NCBI GenBank assembly: GCA_002327785.1
Contig: DCUI01000334.1
Coordinates: forward strand, 386-31,598
DNA from: Phycisphaerales bacterium UBA2218
Lineage (GTDB): Bacteria; Planctomycetota; Phycisphaerae; Sedimentisphaerales; Anaerobacaceae
Direction of reading: 5' to 3'
Length of the DNA: 31,213 bases
Under the pieces are notes generated by a model. The model saw nothing but the letters and a program-made list of their open reading frames with translations, was not told the origin of the DNA and made no database searches. The position numbers and the translations under genes were made by a program. This document shows positions 22,213-30,491 of the stretch, piece after piece (the first letter of the stretch is position 1; the number at the start of each line of letters is the position of its first letter).

Positions 22213-23532
22213 ATGGGACTGAATGATGAGGGGCCGCGCATTCGCGTTTTCATGTTGGGTTGGGAGTTCCCCCCTTTCATCAGTGGAGGACTGGGCACAG
22301 CCTGCTACGGCCTGACGAAAGCGCTGGATCAACTGGGCGTTGGAGTGACATTTGTCCTTCCAAAGATGGTGGAGAGCCGGTTTGCGACACACGTGCGGCT
22401 GCTGACTCCGAGCGAGCAGAGCCGCGATTCCAGACGCGGGATCGCCCGGGCGGAAGAATTGGCCAACGTCAGTTTCCGGTCGATTATGTCGCCGTTGCAC
22501 GCGTATGCGACGCCGCAGACGTATGACGAGAAAGTTGATGAGATCCTGCGCCTTCGACGGGAGACGACGATATGGAAGGGGTCGTGTGATGGGGGAGGCG
22601 GGGCGGATTATGCGGGGGATCTTTATCGAGAAGTGCACCGCTACGCGTCCATGGCCATGGAACTGGCGAAGGATGAGCAGTTCGATGTGATTCACGCGCA
22701 CGACTGGATGACGTACCCGGCGGGTGTCGGGGTGGCCATGATCAGCGGCAAGCCCCTGGTCGTCCACATCCATTCGACGGAATTCGATCGCAGCGGCGAA
22801 CACGTCAATCAGATGGTGTACGACATCGAGCGGGAGGGAATGCAGCGGGCGAGCAAGGTGATTGCGGTCAGTCACTTCACGCGGGGAGTGGTGATCAGCC
22901 GCTATGGAATCCCGGGCGACAAGGTCGAGGTCGTCTACAACGGGGTGGAGCGCAATGGGGCATGGTCCACCACGATGGACAGCATCAAGCGGGAGGAGAA
23001 GGTCGTCCTGTTCCTGGGCCGGATCACCATGCAGAAAGGCCCGGAGTACTTCCTCCAGGCGGCCAAAAGGGTGCTGGACGTCATGGACAACGTGAAGTTC
23101 GTCATGGCCGGCTCGGGCGATTTGATGTATCGCTCGGTCGAGTTGGCCGCCCAGTTGGGGATCGGTCACAAGGTCCTGTTCACCGGCTTTCTCCGAGGCG
23201 ACGACGTGCGGCGTATCTTCCGCATGGCGGACCTGTACGTGATGCCGTCGGTTTCCGAGCCGTTCGGGATCGCACCGCTGGAGGCGCTGGACAACGACGT
23301 GCCGGTGATCATCAGCAAGCAAAGCGGCGTCTCCGAGGTGCTGCGACACGCTCTGAAGGTGGACTTCTGGGACGTCAACGAGATGGCCAACAAAATTGTG
23401 GCGGTGCTGAAGTACCCGCCGCTGCGGATGACGCTCCGCAATCATGGAAACTTCGAGGTGCGCAAGTTGCGATGGCGGGACGCCGCGCGTAGCTGCCTGC
23501 GGATCTACCAGGAGACGCTCGTGCCCGTATAG
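22213..23532 (+). CDS. GT4/GT5-type glycosyltransferase, glycogen-synthase-like
   Basis: 439 aa. The N-terminal nucleotide-fold begins VFMLGWEFPPFISGGLGTA (~12-30), the glycine-rich loop found in starch and glycogen synthases and related GT4 enzymes. IHAHDWMTYPAGV (~159-171) is the conserved acceptor-side motif. The C-terminal half has VVYNGVE, FLGRITMQKGPEYF and the donor-binding E349-x7-E357 pair in EPFGIAPLE. It should be a retaining GT-B enzyme using a nucleotide sugar, probably UDP- or ADP-glucose. Its partner 51 bp downstream is a GH57 enzyme, so alpha-glucan synthesis or remodelling in the cytoplasm is the likely setting. No signal peptide is present. Confidence 0.85.
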   Translation: MGLNDEGPRIRVFMLGWEFPPFISGGLGTACYGLTKALDQLGVGVTFVLPKMVESRFATHVRLLTPSEQSRDSRRGIARAEELANVSFRSIMSPLHAYATPQTYDEKVDEILRLRRETTIWKGSCDGGGGADYAGDLYREVHRYASMAMELAKDEQFDVIHAHDWMTYPAGVGVAMISGKPLVVHIHSTEFDRSGEHVNQMVYDIEREGMQRASKVIAVSHFTRGVVISRYGIPGDKVEVVYNGVERNGAWSTTMDSIKREEKVVLFLGRITMQKGPEYFLQAAKRVLDVMDNVKFVMAGSGDLMYRSVELAAQLGIGHKVLFTGFLRGDDVRRIFRMADLYVMPSVSEPFGIAPLEALDNDVPVIISKQSGVSEVLRHALKVDFWDVNEMANKIVAVLKYPPLRMTLRNHGNFEVRKLRWRDAARSCLRIYQETLVPV

Positions 23533-23583
23533 CCTTCGTGCGCGAAAGAAGGATCAACGGGCTGGGAAAGGATTGGTGCGGAT

Positions 23584-24828
23584 ATGCCCTCGGTGTGCTT
23601 CTACTTTCAACTTCATCAGCCCATGCGGCTGCGACACTATACCGTCTTCGACAACGATGATCGGTACTTCGACGAGGGGCGGAACGCCGCCATCTGCAAG
23701 AAGGTGGCCAACAAATGTTATCTCCCGGCCAATCGTACGCTGTTGCGGCTCATTCAGCAGCACAAAGGTCGGTTCAAGGTCGCGTACAGCCTCACCGGCG
23801 TCCTGCTCGAACAGTTACAGCGATACAGCCCCGAGGTGCTCAGTACGTTTCACGCGTTGGCGAAGACGGGGTGCGTCGAGTTCCTGGCGGAGACCTACTA
23901 CCACAGCCTCAGCTTTCTCTACTCGCGGCAGGAGTTCATCGAGCAGGTCAGGAAGCAGATGGAGCTTATCCGGGAATTGTTCGGTCAGACGCCGCTGGTC
24001 TTTCGAAACACGGAGCTGATCTACAACAATGACCTCGCCCTGCTGATCGAGGCGATGGGATGTTTCGACGCCATCCTCACGGAGGGGGCCGATCATATCC
24101 TGGGATATCGAAGCCCGAACTTCGTGTATCGGCCGAAGGGCTGTCGTCGGCTCAAGATGCTGCTGAAGAACTACTCGTTGAGCGACGACATCGCCTTTCG
24201 ATTCTCCAACCGTTATTGGGCGGAATGGCCCTTGACGGTCGAGAAGTTCTCCCGCTGGGTCAACGCCGTCAACGGCAACGGGCACGTGGTGAACCTGTTC
24301 ATGGATTACGAAACCCTCGGCGAGCATCAGTGGGAGGATACCGGCATCTTCGATTTCATTCGGCATCTGCCTGAAGAAATCCTGCGGCACCCGGACAACG
24401 ACTTCAAGACGCCCAGCGAGGTGGCGGCCACCTACGAGCCGATCGGCGTCATCAATGTGCCTCATGTGATTAGTTGGGCCGACACGGAGCGGGACCTGTC
24501 CGCCTGGCTGGGCAACCCGATGCAATCCAACGCGATTCACGAACTCTACCGGCTCGAAAGGCGAATCAAGCGGGCCAACGACGCAAAGGTCCTGGACGAT
24601 TGGCGAAGACTCCAGGTGTCCGATCATTTCTACTACATGTGCACGAAGTACTTCGCCGACGGCGACGTGCACAAGTACTTCAATCCCTACGATTCGCCTT
24701 ATGATTCCTACATCAATTATATGAACGTGCTGGACCACCTGCAGAGGCGGTGCGCATCATGCGAGACGCCGATTGTGCGGGATTCGCCGCAGGCAGGCAA
24801 CGTGCCCCTCGTTGCCGTTCCGGCTTGA
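23584..24828 (+). CDS. Glycoside hydrolase family 57 alpha-glucan-acting enzyme
   Basis: 414 aa, cytoplasmic. Conserved GH57 regions are visible: HQPMRL near the start (residues 10-15), AETYYHSLSFLYS (~102-114), FRNTELIYNND with E144 as the predicted nucleophile, and MDYETLGEHQ with D241 as the predicted acid/base. Known members are alpha-amylases, 4-alpha-glucanotransferases, amylopullulanases and branching enzymes. The short length and lack of extra domains favour an amylase or glucanotransferase, but I cannot separate them. Upstream AAAGGA is eleven bases from the ATG, and coupling to the glycosyltransferase gene is likely. It ends before the convergent URO-D-family gene. Confidence 0.87.
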   Translation: MPSVCFYFQLHQPMRLRHYTVFDNDDRYFDEGRNAAICKKVANKCYLPANRTLLRLIQQHKGRFKVAYSLTGVLLEQLQRYSPEVLSTFHALAKTGCVEFLAETYYHSLSFLYSRQEFIEQVRKQMELIRELFGQTPLVFRNTELIYNNDLALLIEAMGCFDAILTEGADHILGYRSPNFVYRPKGCRRLKMLLKNYSLSDDIAFRFSNRYWAEWPLTVEKFSRWVNAVNGNGHVVNLFMDYETLGEHQWEDTGIFDFIRHLPEEILRHPDNDFKTPSEVAATYEPIGVINVPHVISWADTERDLSAWLGNPMQSNAIHELYRLERRIKRANDAKVLDDWRRLQVSDHFYYMCTKYFADGDVHKYFNPYDSPYDSYINYMNVLDHLQRRCASCETPIVRDSPQAGNVPLVAVPA

Positions 24829-24897
24829 TGTCATGGCGACCGCGATTCAACAACTCGGCAACGTCCGTTCCTGACCGGGACCGGGCGCCAGGGGGCC

Positions 24898-25923
24898 TCA
24901 GGCGGTTCCGAGCTGCTCGGGAATCAGGCAGCCGTCACATGGGCAGAACGCGCGGATGTTTTGCTCGGGGGTGCCAGGCGGGACCTCGCAGCCCGGCTGC
25001 AGGATGAACCGCGGACCGCCGGTTTCGATGCATTTGCGGGCAGCCTCGGCCACTTCCTGCGGAGTGCCTTGCAGCAGGACCGCCGTGGGGTCGAAGTTGC
25101 CGCACAGCGTGACATCCGGACCGACCGTTGCTCTGGCCTTCTCCAAAGAGACCATCCAGTCGGCGTCGAGAATGTCGCAGCCGGTCTTGGCTATGAGGCT
25201 GATGTTGTTGGTGATATCTCCGCAGATGTGGAGCTTCACCGCTGCTCCGGCCTCATGGATTGCGTCGAAGAGCCTCTTCTCGAAGGGCAGAACGAACTGT
25301 TCATACATCTGCGGGCTGACCAAGCTGGCGACGGCATCGCCCACACCGATCACGTCCGCACCGGCTTCGACCTGTGCCCTGGCGAAGCGAATCGCGTTGT
25401 CAACCAGGGGACCGACGGCGCCCAGATACATCTCGGGCTCGTCGATGAGGTCCATGAACATGCTCTCGACGCCGCGTAGGTCCGCGTACTCGGCCAGAGG
25501 TCCCTCCACCCAGCCCAGAACGCTGTGTGTCTGTCCGACGGCCTGAGCCATCTTCCGCACGCTTTCGACGCGCTGCCGGGGCCGGGGGGCGTTCTCGATC
25601 TCGAAGGCTCGGATGCGCGAGATGTGCTCCGCAGACTGAATCAGCGGGCCGTGGGGTTTTCCGACGCCGTGCTCGGGGTAGTCGAACTCCATGCCGTAGG
25701 CGGATGCCTCTCGCCAGGGGTCGCTGATCGCGCTGACCTGATCGAGGTGGAACGCCCTGGCGACCGCCAGTTGCGACTCGACGAGCACGTCGCCGTCGAG
25801 GTAGTAATCGCGATAGGTCCGCCCGATGAAGTTCGCCGCCCAGGCCATGAAGATGGGCGTGACGGCGGGTCGGTCGTGGAAGTCGCCGCGGATGATCGCA
25901 TGGACACGTTCTTTCGGCGTCAT
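24898..25923 (-). CDS. URO-D / MtaA-like cobalamin-type methyltransferase family protein
   Basis: 341 aa. The start has a good AAGGAG seven bases before the ATG. The fold is that of uroporphyrinogen decarboxylase, but the MtaA/CmuA-type zinc ligands are present: H232-x-C234 in LHICGD and C312 in PGCEVPP. Also seen: MTPKERVHAIIRG at the N-terminus, ADVIGVGDAVASLVSP (~184-199) and TLCGNFDPTAVL (~271-282). MtaA-type enzymes transfer methyl groups from methyl-cobalamin corrinoid proteins to a thiol. True HemE has different substrate residues and no Cys pair. No corrinoid protein gene is in the window, so the methyl donor and acceptor are unknown. It diverges from the Gfo/Idh operon across a 361-bp gap. 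Confidence 0.82.
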   Translation of the reverse strand: MTPKERVHAIIRGDFHDRPAVTPIFMAWAANFIGRTYRDYYLDGDVLVESQLAVARAFHLDQVSAISDPWREASAYGMEFDYPEHGVGKPHGPLIQSAEHISRIRAFEIENAPRPRQRVESVRKMAQAVGQTHSVLGWVEGPLAEYADLRGVESMFMDLIDEPEMYLGAVGPLVDNAIRFARAQVEAGADVIGVGDAVASLVSPQMYEQFVLPFEKRLFDAIHEAGAAVKLHICGDITNNISLIAKTGCDILDADWMVSLEKARATVGPDVTLCGNFDPTAVLLQGTPQEVAEAARKCIETGGPRFILQPGCEVPPGTPEQNIRAFCPCDGCLIPEQLGTA

Positions 25924-26122
25924 GTCTATCTCCTTTTGTCACGGTGTCGCCGGCCGCCAAAGGGCTTGCCGGGTTGCCGGGACTATCATATTGTCCGTGC
26001 CTGCCGGGTTCACGCATTTTCCTTTCGGTTCCGCGTCCCTCTATATTTATCGGACCGTGTCGATGGTTTTGCGTCGCGGCGAGGATTCCTGCTTTTTGGC
26101 GTCTCGCCGGGGAGAAATCCTT

Positions 26123-26151
26123 TTGCCCGGTGGCGGTGGGTCTGGTAGAAT
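26123..26151 (+). promoter_or_regulatory. Promoter of the Gfo/Idh-epimerase-MFS operon
   Basis: TTGCCC (26123-26128) and TAGAAT (26146-26151) are separated by 17 bp. A 7-bp inverted repeat, CGGCGAG (26077-26083) and CTCGCCG (26103-26109), ends 13 bp upstream of the -35 and could be a regulator site. The leader would run about 125 nt to the ATG at 26285. Confidence 0.5.
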
Positions 26152-26284
26152 CGCACGCCGCCGGGATGTTGGAGGCGGGACAGTGTTGAGAGTGTGAGGC
26201 CATGACCGGGCAGAAAGGTTCATGTCGGGGATTCTCGATGGCGGGTCTTTGGAGCTGCGCTGTGCGCGGGAAGGAGGTACTGGA

Positions 26285-27304
26285 ATGTTGCGAGTAGGGA
26301 TTGCGGGCTTCGGGTTCATGGGGCGGATGCACTTTCGGCAGTGGAAGGCCGTCAAAGGGGCCCAGATCGTCGCGATCTGCGATGCGAATCCCAATATCAA
26401 AGAAGACACCAAGAGGGCCGTGGGCAACATCAAAGGGGCCGAGGGCGAGATTGACTTCGGGGGCATTGAGGTGTACCGGGACCTCGATGAGATGCTCGCG
26501 AAGGCCCGGCTCGACGCCCTTTCGCTGACCCTGCCGACCTATCTGCACGCCGAGTGTTCCGAGAAAGCCCTGTCCCATGGGGTCAACGTGCTCTGCGAGA
26601 AGCCGATGGCGTTGACGGCGGCCGAGTGCAACCGGATGATCCGGGCGGCTCGCAAGAGCGACAAAGTCCTCCAGATCGGGCACTGTGTGCGGTTCTGGCC
26701 GGAGTACGCCAGGGCCAAGGAGATCGTGGACAGCAGCCAGTACGGCAGGGTGGTCGCCGGGATGTTCCAGCGTCTCGGCTCGGCGCCGGGCTGGAGCGTG
26801 GACAACTGGTTCGTCGATGAGGCCCGCAGCGGCGGCGTGGCCCTGGACCTGCACATCCATGACACGGACTACGTGCAGTATCTGCTCGGGATGCCCAAGG
26901 CGGTGTGCAGCCACGGGGCCAAGAAGCCCGGCGGACAACTGATTCACATCGTCACGGAGTACGAGTACGGCGACGACAAGGTGATCGTGGCCGAGGGCGG
27001 ATGGGGAATGAGCCCGACCTTCGGGTTCGAGATGAGTTTCAATATCATCCTCGAAAAGGCGACTCTCGTCTACGATTGCACCCGCAGCCCGGCGTTTCGC
27101 GTCTGCCCGGGCGATGGGCAGGCGTTCACGCCACAGGTCGCGGCCGGCGATGGGTACAGCCAGGAGATCGAGCACTTCGTGAAGACCGTGCGAGGCGAGC
27201 CCGTCCCGCAGGTCCTTACGCTGGAGCAGTCGCGCGACTCGGTCCGGCTCGTCGAAGCTGAGAGGAAGTCCGTCGACACCCACAAAAAGGTCGCAATAAA
27301 GTAG
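26285..27304 (+). CDS. Gfo/Idh/MocA-family cytoplasmic oxidoreductase
   Basis: 339 aa from the ATG at 26285, preceded by GGAAGGAGG with a seven-base spacer; an ATG at 26222 has no ribosome site. The NAD(P) loop is VGIAGFGFMGRMHF (4-17), the catalytic lysine motif NVLCEKPMALT (~102-112), and the substrate histidine block GVALDLHIHDTDYVQYLLG (~182-200). No signal peptide is present, unlike the Tat-exported paralogue at 8360. Members oxidise or reduce sugars, inositols or amino-sugar derivatives using NAD(P). It is the first gene of an operon with a TIM-barrel isomerase (32 bp gap) and an MFS permease, so it probably acts on an imported sugar-like compound. Confidence 0.88.
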   Translation: MLRVGIAGFGFMGRMHFRQWKAVKGAQIVAICDANPNIKEDTKRAVGNIKGAEGEIDFGGIEVYRDLDEMLAKARLDALSLTLPTYLHAECSEKALSHGVNVLCEKPMALTAAECNRMIRAARKSDKVLQIGHCVRFWPEYARAKEIVDSSQYGRVVAGMFQRLGSAPGWSVDNWFVDEARSGGVALDLHIHDTDYVQYLLGMPKAVCSHGAKKPGGQLIHIVTEYEYGDDKVIVAEGGWGMSPTFGFEMSFNIILEKATLVYDCTRSPAFRVCPGDGQAFTPQVAAGDGYSQEIEHFVKTVRGEPVPQVLTLEQSRDSVRLVEAERKSVDTHKKVAIK

Positions 27305-27336
27305 CGAAACTCCATTCGATTAAGGAGATTGAAGCG

Positions 27337-28155
27337 ATGAAGTGCAAGAGTTGGCCTGTAGCCGTATGCAGTTGGTCTCTTCGGACGGATGTCGCGGGCG
27401 TCGCGGCAGCGATGAAAGAGGTGGGCATCGAGCATGTGCATCTGGGCATCCGTGCGGCCGTCGAGGACGGCGCCGGCAAGATTTTCGATACGATCAAGGC
27501 GCAGAACTGGACCATCACCAGCACGATGATCGATTTCCCGCAGGAGGACTACTCCACGCTCGATACGATCAAAGTCACCGGCGGCGTCGTCCCCGATGAG
27601 CACTGGGAGCGGAACCGTAACCTGTTCGAAGGGGCAGCCAAGGTCACCGCGAAGCTCGGCGTGAAGTTCCTGTCCATGCACGCCGGCTTTGTGGACGAGA
27701 GCAACGATGCCTACGCCCAGAAGGTGTCCACGCGGATTCGGGCTCTGGCGGACATCGCGAAGAACAACGGCCTGACTCTGCTCCTGGAAACCGGCCAGGA
27801 GTCGGCCAAGGAGCTGCGGCATTTTCTCGAGAAGCTCGATCACAAGTCCGTCGCCGTCAATTTCGACCCCGCCAACATGATCCTCTACGATAAAGGCGAC
27901 CCCATTGAGGCAGTTCGCGTGCTGTCCCCATGGATTCGTCATTTGCACGTGAAAGACGCCCTCCGTACGACCAAGCCCGGCACCTGGGGCAGCGAAGTCC
28001 CGTGGGGCGATGGTCAGGTCGGCATCGAGCGGTTCCTCGCGGTGCTCGCAGAGGTCGGATTCAAAGGCGCAATGGCCATCGAGCGCGAGGCCGGCGACAA
28101 CCGGCTTGGCGACATCAAGCTGGCCGTCGAGCGGCTCAAAGCGGTGTGCAAGTAG
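27337..28155 (+). CDS. Sugar phosphate isomerase/epimerase (xylose-isomerase-like TIM barrel)
   Basis: 272 aa with AAGGAG upstream of the ATG. AP_endonuc_2-type TIM barrel: AVCSWSLRTDVAGV at the start, then FLSMHAGFVDES (~111-122), LLLETGQES with a metal-binding Glu (~148-156), VNFDPANMILYDKGDP with the Asp (~174-189), RHLHVKDAL with His and Asp (~201-209), and AIEREAGD with the closing Glu (~247-254). These four positions fit the divalent-metal site of keto-sugar epimerases and inosose isomerases. Substrate unknown; neighbouring Gfo/Idh enzymes often act in the same pathway by oxidising a hydroxyl that this family then moves or epimerises. Confidence 0.85.
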   Translation: MKCKSWPVAVCSWSLRTDVAGVAAAMKEVGIEHVHLGIRAAVEDGAGKIFDTIKAQNWTITSTMIDFPQEDYSTLDTIKVTGGVVPDEHWERNRNLFEGAAKVTAKLGVKFLSMHAGFVDESNDAYAQKVSTRIRALADIAKNNGLTLLLETGQESAKELRHFLEKLDHKSVAVNFDPANMILYDKGDPIEAVRVLSPWIRHLHVKDALRTTKPGTWGSEVPWGDGQVGIERFLAVLAEVGFKGAMAIEREAGDNRLGDIKLAVERLKAVCK

Positions 28156-28159
28156 AACC

Positions 28160-28215
28160 GTAGCACGGGCATCTTGCCCGTGATCTACGACCATGGGCGC
28201 TCGCGCCCATGCTAC
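28160..28215. repeat. Two-hairpin palindromic element between operon genes
   Basis: The element is bounded by GTAGCA (28160-28165) and its inverse TGCTAC (28210-28215). Inside are two perfect hairpins: CACGGGC-ATCTT-GCCCGTG (28164-28182) and CATGGGCGC-TC-GCGCCCATG (28192-28211). It begins five bases after the epimerase stop and ends just before the AAGGAG of the MFS gene. Form and size are like a REP/MITE-type mobile palindrome, here inserted into an operon gap. Confidence 0.75.
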
Positions 28216-28228
28216 TAAGGAGAACCAC

Positions 28229-29425
28229 ATGTTCGGAATGGAACTGGGCCTGTACCTGAAACTCAGTGCGATGATGTTCCTGGAGTTCGCCGTCTGGGGG
28301 GCATGGTATCCTGTGCTTGCGACCCGACTTCTGGGACCCCTGAAGTTCAGCGGAAAGCAGACGGGGTGGATCTACGCGACGTTGCCGCTGGGCTGCATCT
28401 TCATGCCGCTCGTGGCCGGGCAGGTGGCGGATCGGTGGATCAACACGGAGTTCATCCTGGCCGGCGCCCATCTGGCGGGCACTCTGTTGCTGTTCATCGC
28501 CGCCTGGAAGCGCAAGTTCACCTCGCTATTTGGGGTGCTGCTGGTGTACGCCCTGTTCTACGCGGCGACGCTGCCCCTGGTGAACTCGCTGATGTTCCGC
28601 CATCTCGAGGCCAACGGCGCGAGTGCAAAATCCCCCTACATCTTCATGTGGGCTCCGATCGCATGGGCTCTGGCGGGGTACTTCCTGACGGGCTGGCGGT
28701 GGGTCTTCAAGACGGGTGAAGAGGGTCGTGATTGCCTTGTGCTTGCAGCCGTGCTGTCCGTCGTGATGGCCGTGGTTTGCGGTGCCCTGTTGCCTGAGAC
28801 ACGGCCTCTGGCTACGGCGGGCGCCAGCGCCCTGGGCATGTTGAAGGACTCCAGTTTCCTGATCTTCATCATCATTTCAATGATTGCTCCCGGCATGATG
28901 CAGTTCTACTTTCTGGGCACCGCCCAGTTCATGCAGGACAACGGGATCGCTTCGAAGAACGTCCCGGCGGCCATGGCAATCGCCCAGGCGACGCAGGCGG
29001 TGGCGACGCTGGCTCTGCTTGGCCTGCTCGTTGACAAGATCGGCTACAAATGGACGCTGACTCTGGGGGCTGCCTCCTGGCTGGTCATGTATGTCATCTA
29101 TGTGATGCCCAGGCCTGCGGCAGTGATTGCCGCCGGCCAGGCGTTTCACGGCTTGGCGTATGTCTTTTTTATCATCGCCGGACAGATGTTTGCGGGGGCC
29201 GTGGCGCCCAAGGGAGCTGAAGCCTCCATGCAGGCTTTGATCTTCACCGCGCAGAGCGGGATCGCCTTGTTCCTGGGGACGCAGTTCGCCGGGATTGTGA
29301 TGGACAAATGCCGGGTGGAAGGCCGGTTCCAGTGGAGCAAGCTCTGGATGGTCCCCGGCGTAGTCATGCTGGTCTGCGTCCTGGCGCTGTTCTTTCTGTT
29401 CAAAGGGACTGTTCCCACGCCGTAG
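28229..29425 (+). CDS. MFS permease, nucleoside-transporter (NupG/XapB)-like
   Basis: 398 aa from the ATG at 28229, with AAGGAG seven bases upstream; a GTG-type start at 28193 would lie inside the palindromic repeat. About twelve helices are predicted. The N-terminus (LYLKLSAMMFLEFAVWGAWY) and the loop-rich MFS signatures GQVADRWINTEF and GLLVDKIGYKWTL resemble the nucleoside:H+ symporter family. Family members import nucleosides, and in Planctomycetota related permeases are often linked with Gfo/Idh and epimerase genes, so the cargo may be a sugar or nucleoside-derived sugar. It is the last gene of the operon and ends close to the convergent aminotransferase. Confidence 0.8.
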   Translation: MFGMELGLYLKLSAMMFLEFAVWGAWYPVLATRLLGPLKFSGKQTGWIYATLPLGCIFMPLVAGQVADRWINTEFILAGAHLAGTLLLFIAAWKRKFTSLFGVLLVYALFYAATLPLVNSLMFRHLEANGASAKSPYIFMWAPIAWALAGYFLTGWRWVFKTGEEGRDCLVLAAVLSVVMAVVCGALLPETRPLATAGASALGMLKDSSFLIFIIISMIAPGMMQFYFLGTAQFMQDNGIASKNVPAAMAIAQATQAVATLALLGLLVDKIGYKWTLTLGAASWLVMYVIYVMPRPAAVIAAGQAFHGLAYVFFIIAGQMFAGAVAPKGAEASMQALIFTAQSGIALFLGTQFAGIVMDKCRVEGRFQWSKLWMVPGVVMLVCVLALFFLFKGTVPTP

Positions 29426-29493
29426 TGCCGAAAACAGCGGTCGGGCGCTCGTGACGACGTGATGTTTTTCCGGTGGGCGAGAAACGCGGTCGG

Positions 29494-30327
29494 TCAGACG
29501 GTGAACTTTTGGAACTCCGTTATGAGTGCCTTGACCCGGGGGCCGGGAATCCCTTGGCTGATGGGTGTCCCGTCGAACTTGACCACGGGTATGACGTCCT
29601 TGGTCGTCACGGCGATGAACAATTCGTCGGCGTGGGCGGCCTGTTCCGGCGTCACGCACTGCTCCTGGATGGGCATGCCCCGGTTGGCGGCGGCTTTGAC
29701 GATGAAATGCCGGGTGATGGAAGGCAGGATGTTGGCTACCAGCGGGGCGGTGCACAGGGCGCCGCCAATGATGGCGAAGAACGCCGAGCCGGCCCCCTCG
29801 GTGATCAGGCCGGCGTCATCGACCAGAATCGCCTCGTCGCAGCCCCGGTCGGCGGCATCCTGGCGGGCCAGGATGTTGGGCAGCAGGTTCAGCGACTTGA
29901 TGTCGCACCGCTTCCACCTCAGGTCCGGGTGCGTGCAGACGGTGATCCCCCGTGCCTTTTCCTTTGAGCTATCGGGGGCCTCGCTGATCGTCAGGAAGAA
30001 ATTGGGCATAATGTCCTTCTCCCAGGTATGATTTCGCGGGGCCGATCCGCGAGTCACATGGAAATAAATCTTTGCATTGGCCATGCCGCCAGCCTTGAAT
30101 GCTGCCAGCACCCGCTCGCGGACCACCCCGATGTCGATTCCCGTGATGCGGACAGCCGCCATACTGGCCGCGAACCGAGCCATATGCTCGTCCAGGGCGA
30201 ATAGCTTGCCGTTGTAGCTGCGAAGAACCTCATAGACCCCATCGCCAAAATAGGTCCCCCGGTCGAGGTACACAGGGTCCAATTGCTCCATGGGGACGAG
30301 TCTGTCATTGACCATAGCCAGTTTCAT
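29494..30327 (-). CDS. Class IV PLP aminotransferase (D-amino-acid or branched-chain type)
   Basis: 277 aa from the ATG at 30327, with GGAG nine bases upstream. A longer frame to 30432 would run through the rplU promoter and is rejected. Fold-type IV motifs: YLDRGTYFGDGVYEVLRSYNG split across residues ~21-41, the PLP lysine K144 in DIKSLNLLPN, and EAILVDDAGLITEGAGSAFF (~161-180) with the conserved Glu. The sequence resembles D-alanine aminotransferase (DAAT) more than BCAT in the N-terminal YFGDGVYE motif, but substrate cannot be fixed. It could supply D-Ala/D-Glu for peptidoglycan. A weak TTGGCA element at 30447-30452 on this strand overlaps the rplU promoter. Confidence 0.85.
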   Translation of the reverse strand: MKLAMVNDRLVPMEQLDPVYLDRGTYFGDGVYEVLRSYNGKLFALDEHMARFAASMAAVRITGIDIGVVRERVLAAFKAGGMANAKIYFHVTRGSAPRNHTWEKDIMPNFFLTISEAPDSSKEKARGITVCTHPDLRWKRCDIKSLNLLPNILARQDAADRGCDEAILVDDAGLITEGAGSAFFAIIGGALCTAPLVANILPSITRHFIVKAAANRGMPIQEQCVTPEQAAHADELFIAVTTKDVIPVVKFDGTPISQGIPGPRVKALITEFQKFTV

Positions 30328-30409
30328 GCGGGTACTCCGGAAAACGAATCCATCCACCCCCGAGCGGCCTCCGAGCCGGCTCCGGATACAAAAATCCTGT
30401 GGAAAAGTC

Positions 30410-30438
30410 TTTACATTTCTATCGGCATACACTATTCT
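30410..30438 (+). promoter_or_regulatory. Promoter of rplU
   Basis: TTTACA (30410-30415) and TATTCT (30433-30438) are separated by 17 bp, about 50 nt before the rplU ATG. The short inverted repeat TTGGC-TTT-GCCAA (30440-30452) lies at the expected transcription start and could be an operator or simply overlap the divergent promoter. Confidence 0.55.
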
Positions 30439-30491
30439 TTTGGCTTTGCCAAGATTTGAGTATTTGAACCGTTGGACCGGGAGTTTCGCAA

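Noticed and set aside
22105..23445. Long minus-strand frame opposite the glycosyltransferase
   Set aside because: The His/Arg-rich, low-information composition is typical of an antisense shadow, and the plus strand has the E-x7-E glycosyltransferase motif.
25400..27283. 627-codon minus-strand frame across the URO-D start and the Gfo/Idh gene
   Set aside because: It crosses two genes with strong motifs on known frames and shows no domain of its own.
30328..30432. N-terminal extension of the class IV aminotransferase
   Set aside because: It has no similarity to the family and overlaps the divergent rplU promoter; the ATG at 30327 starts at the normal family position.
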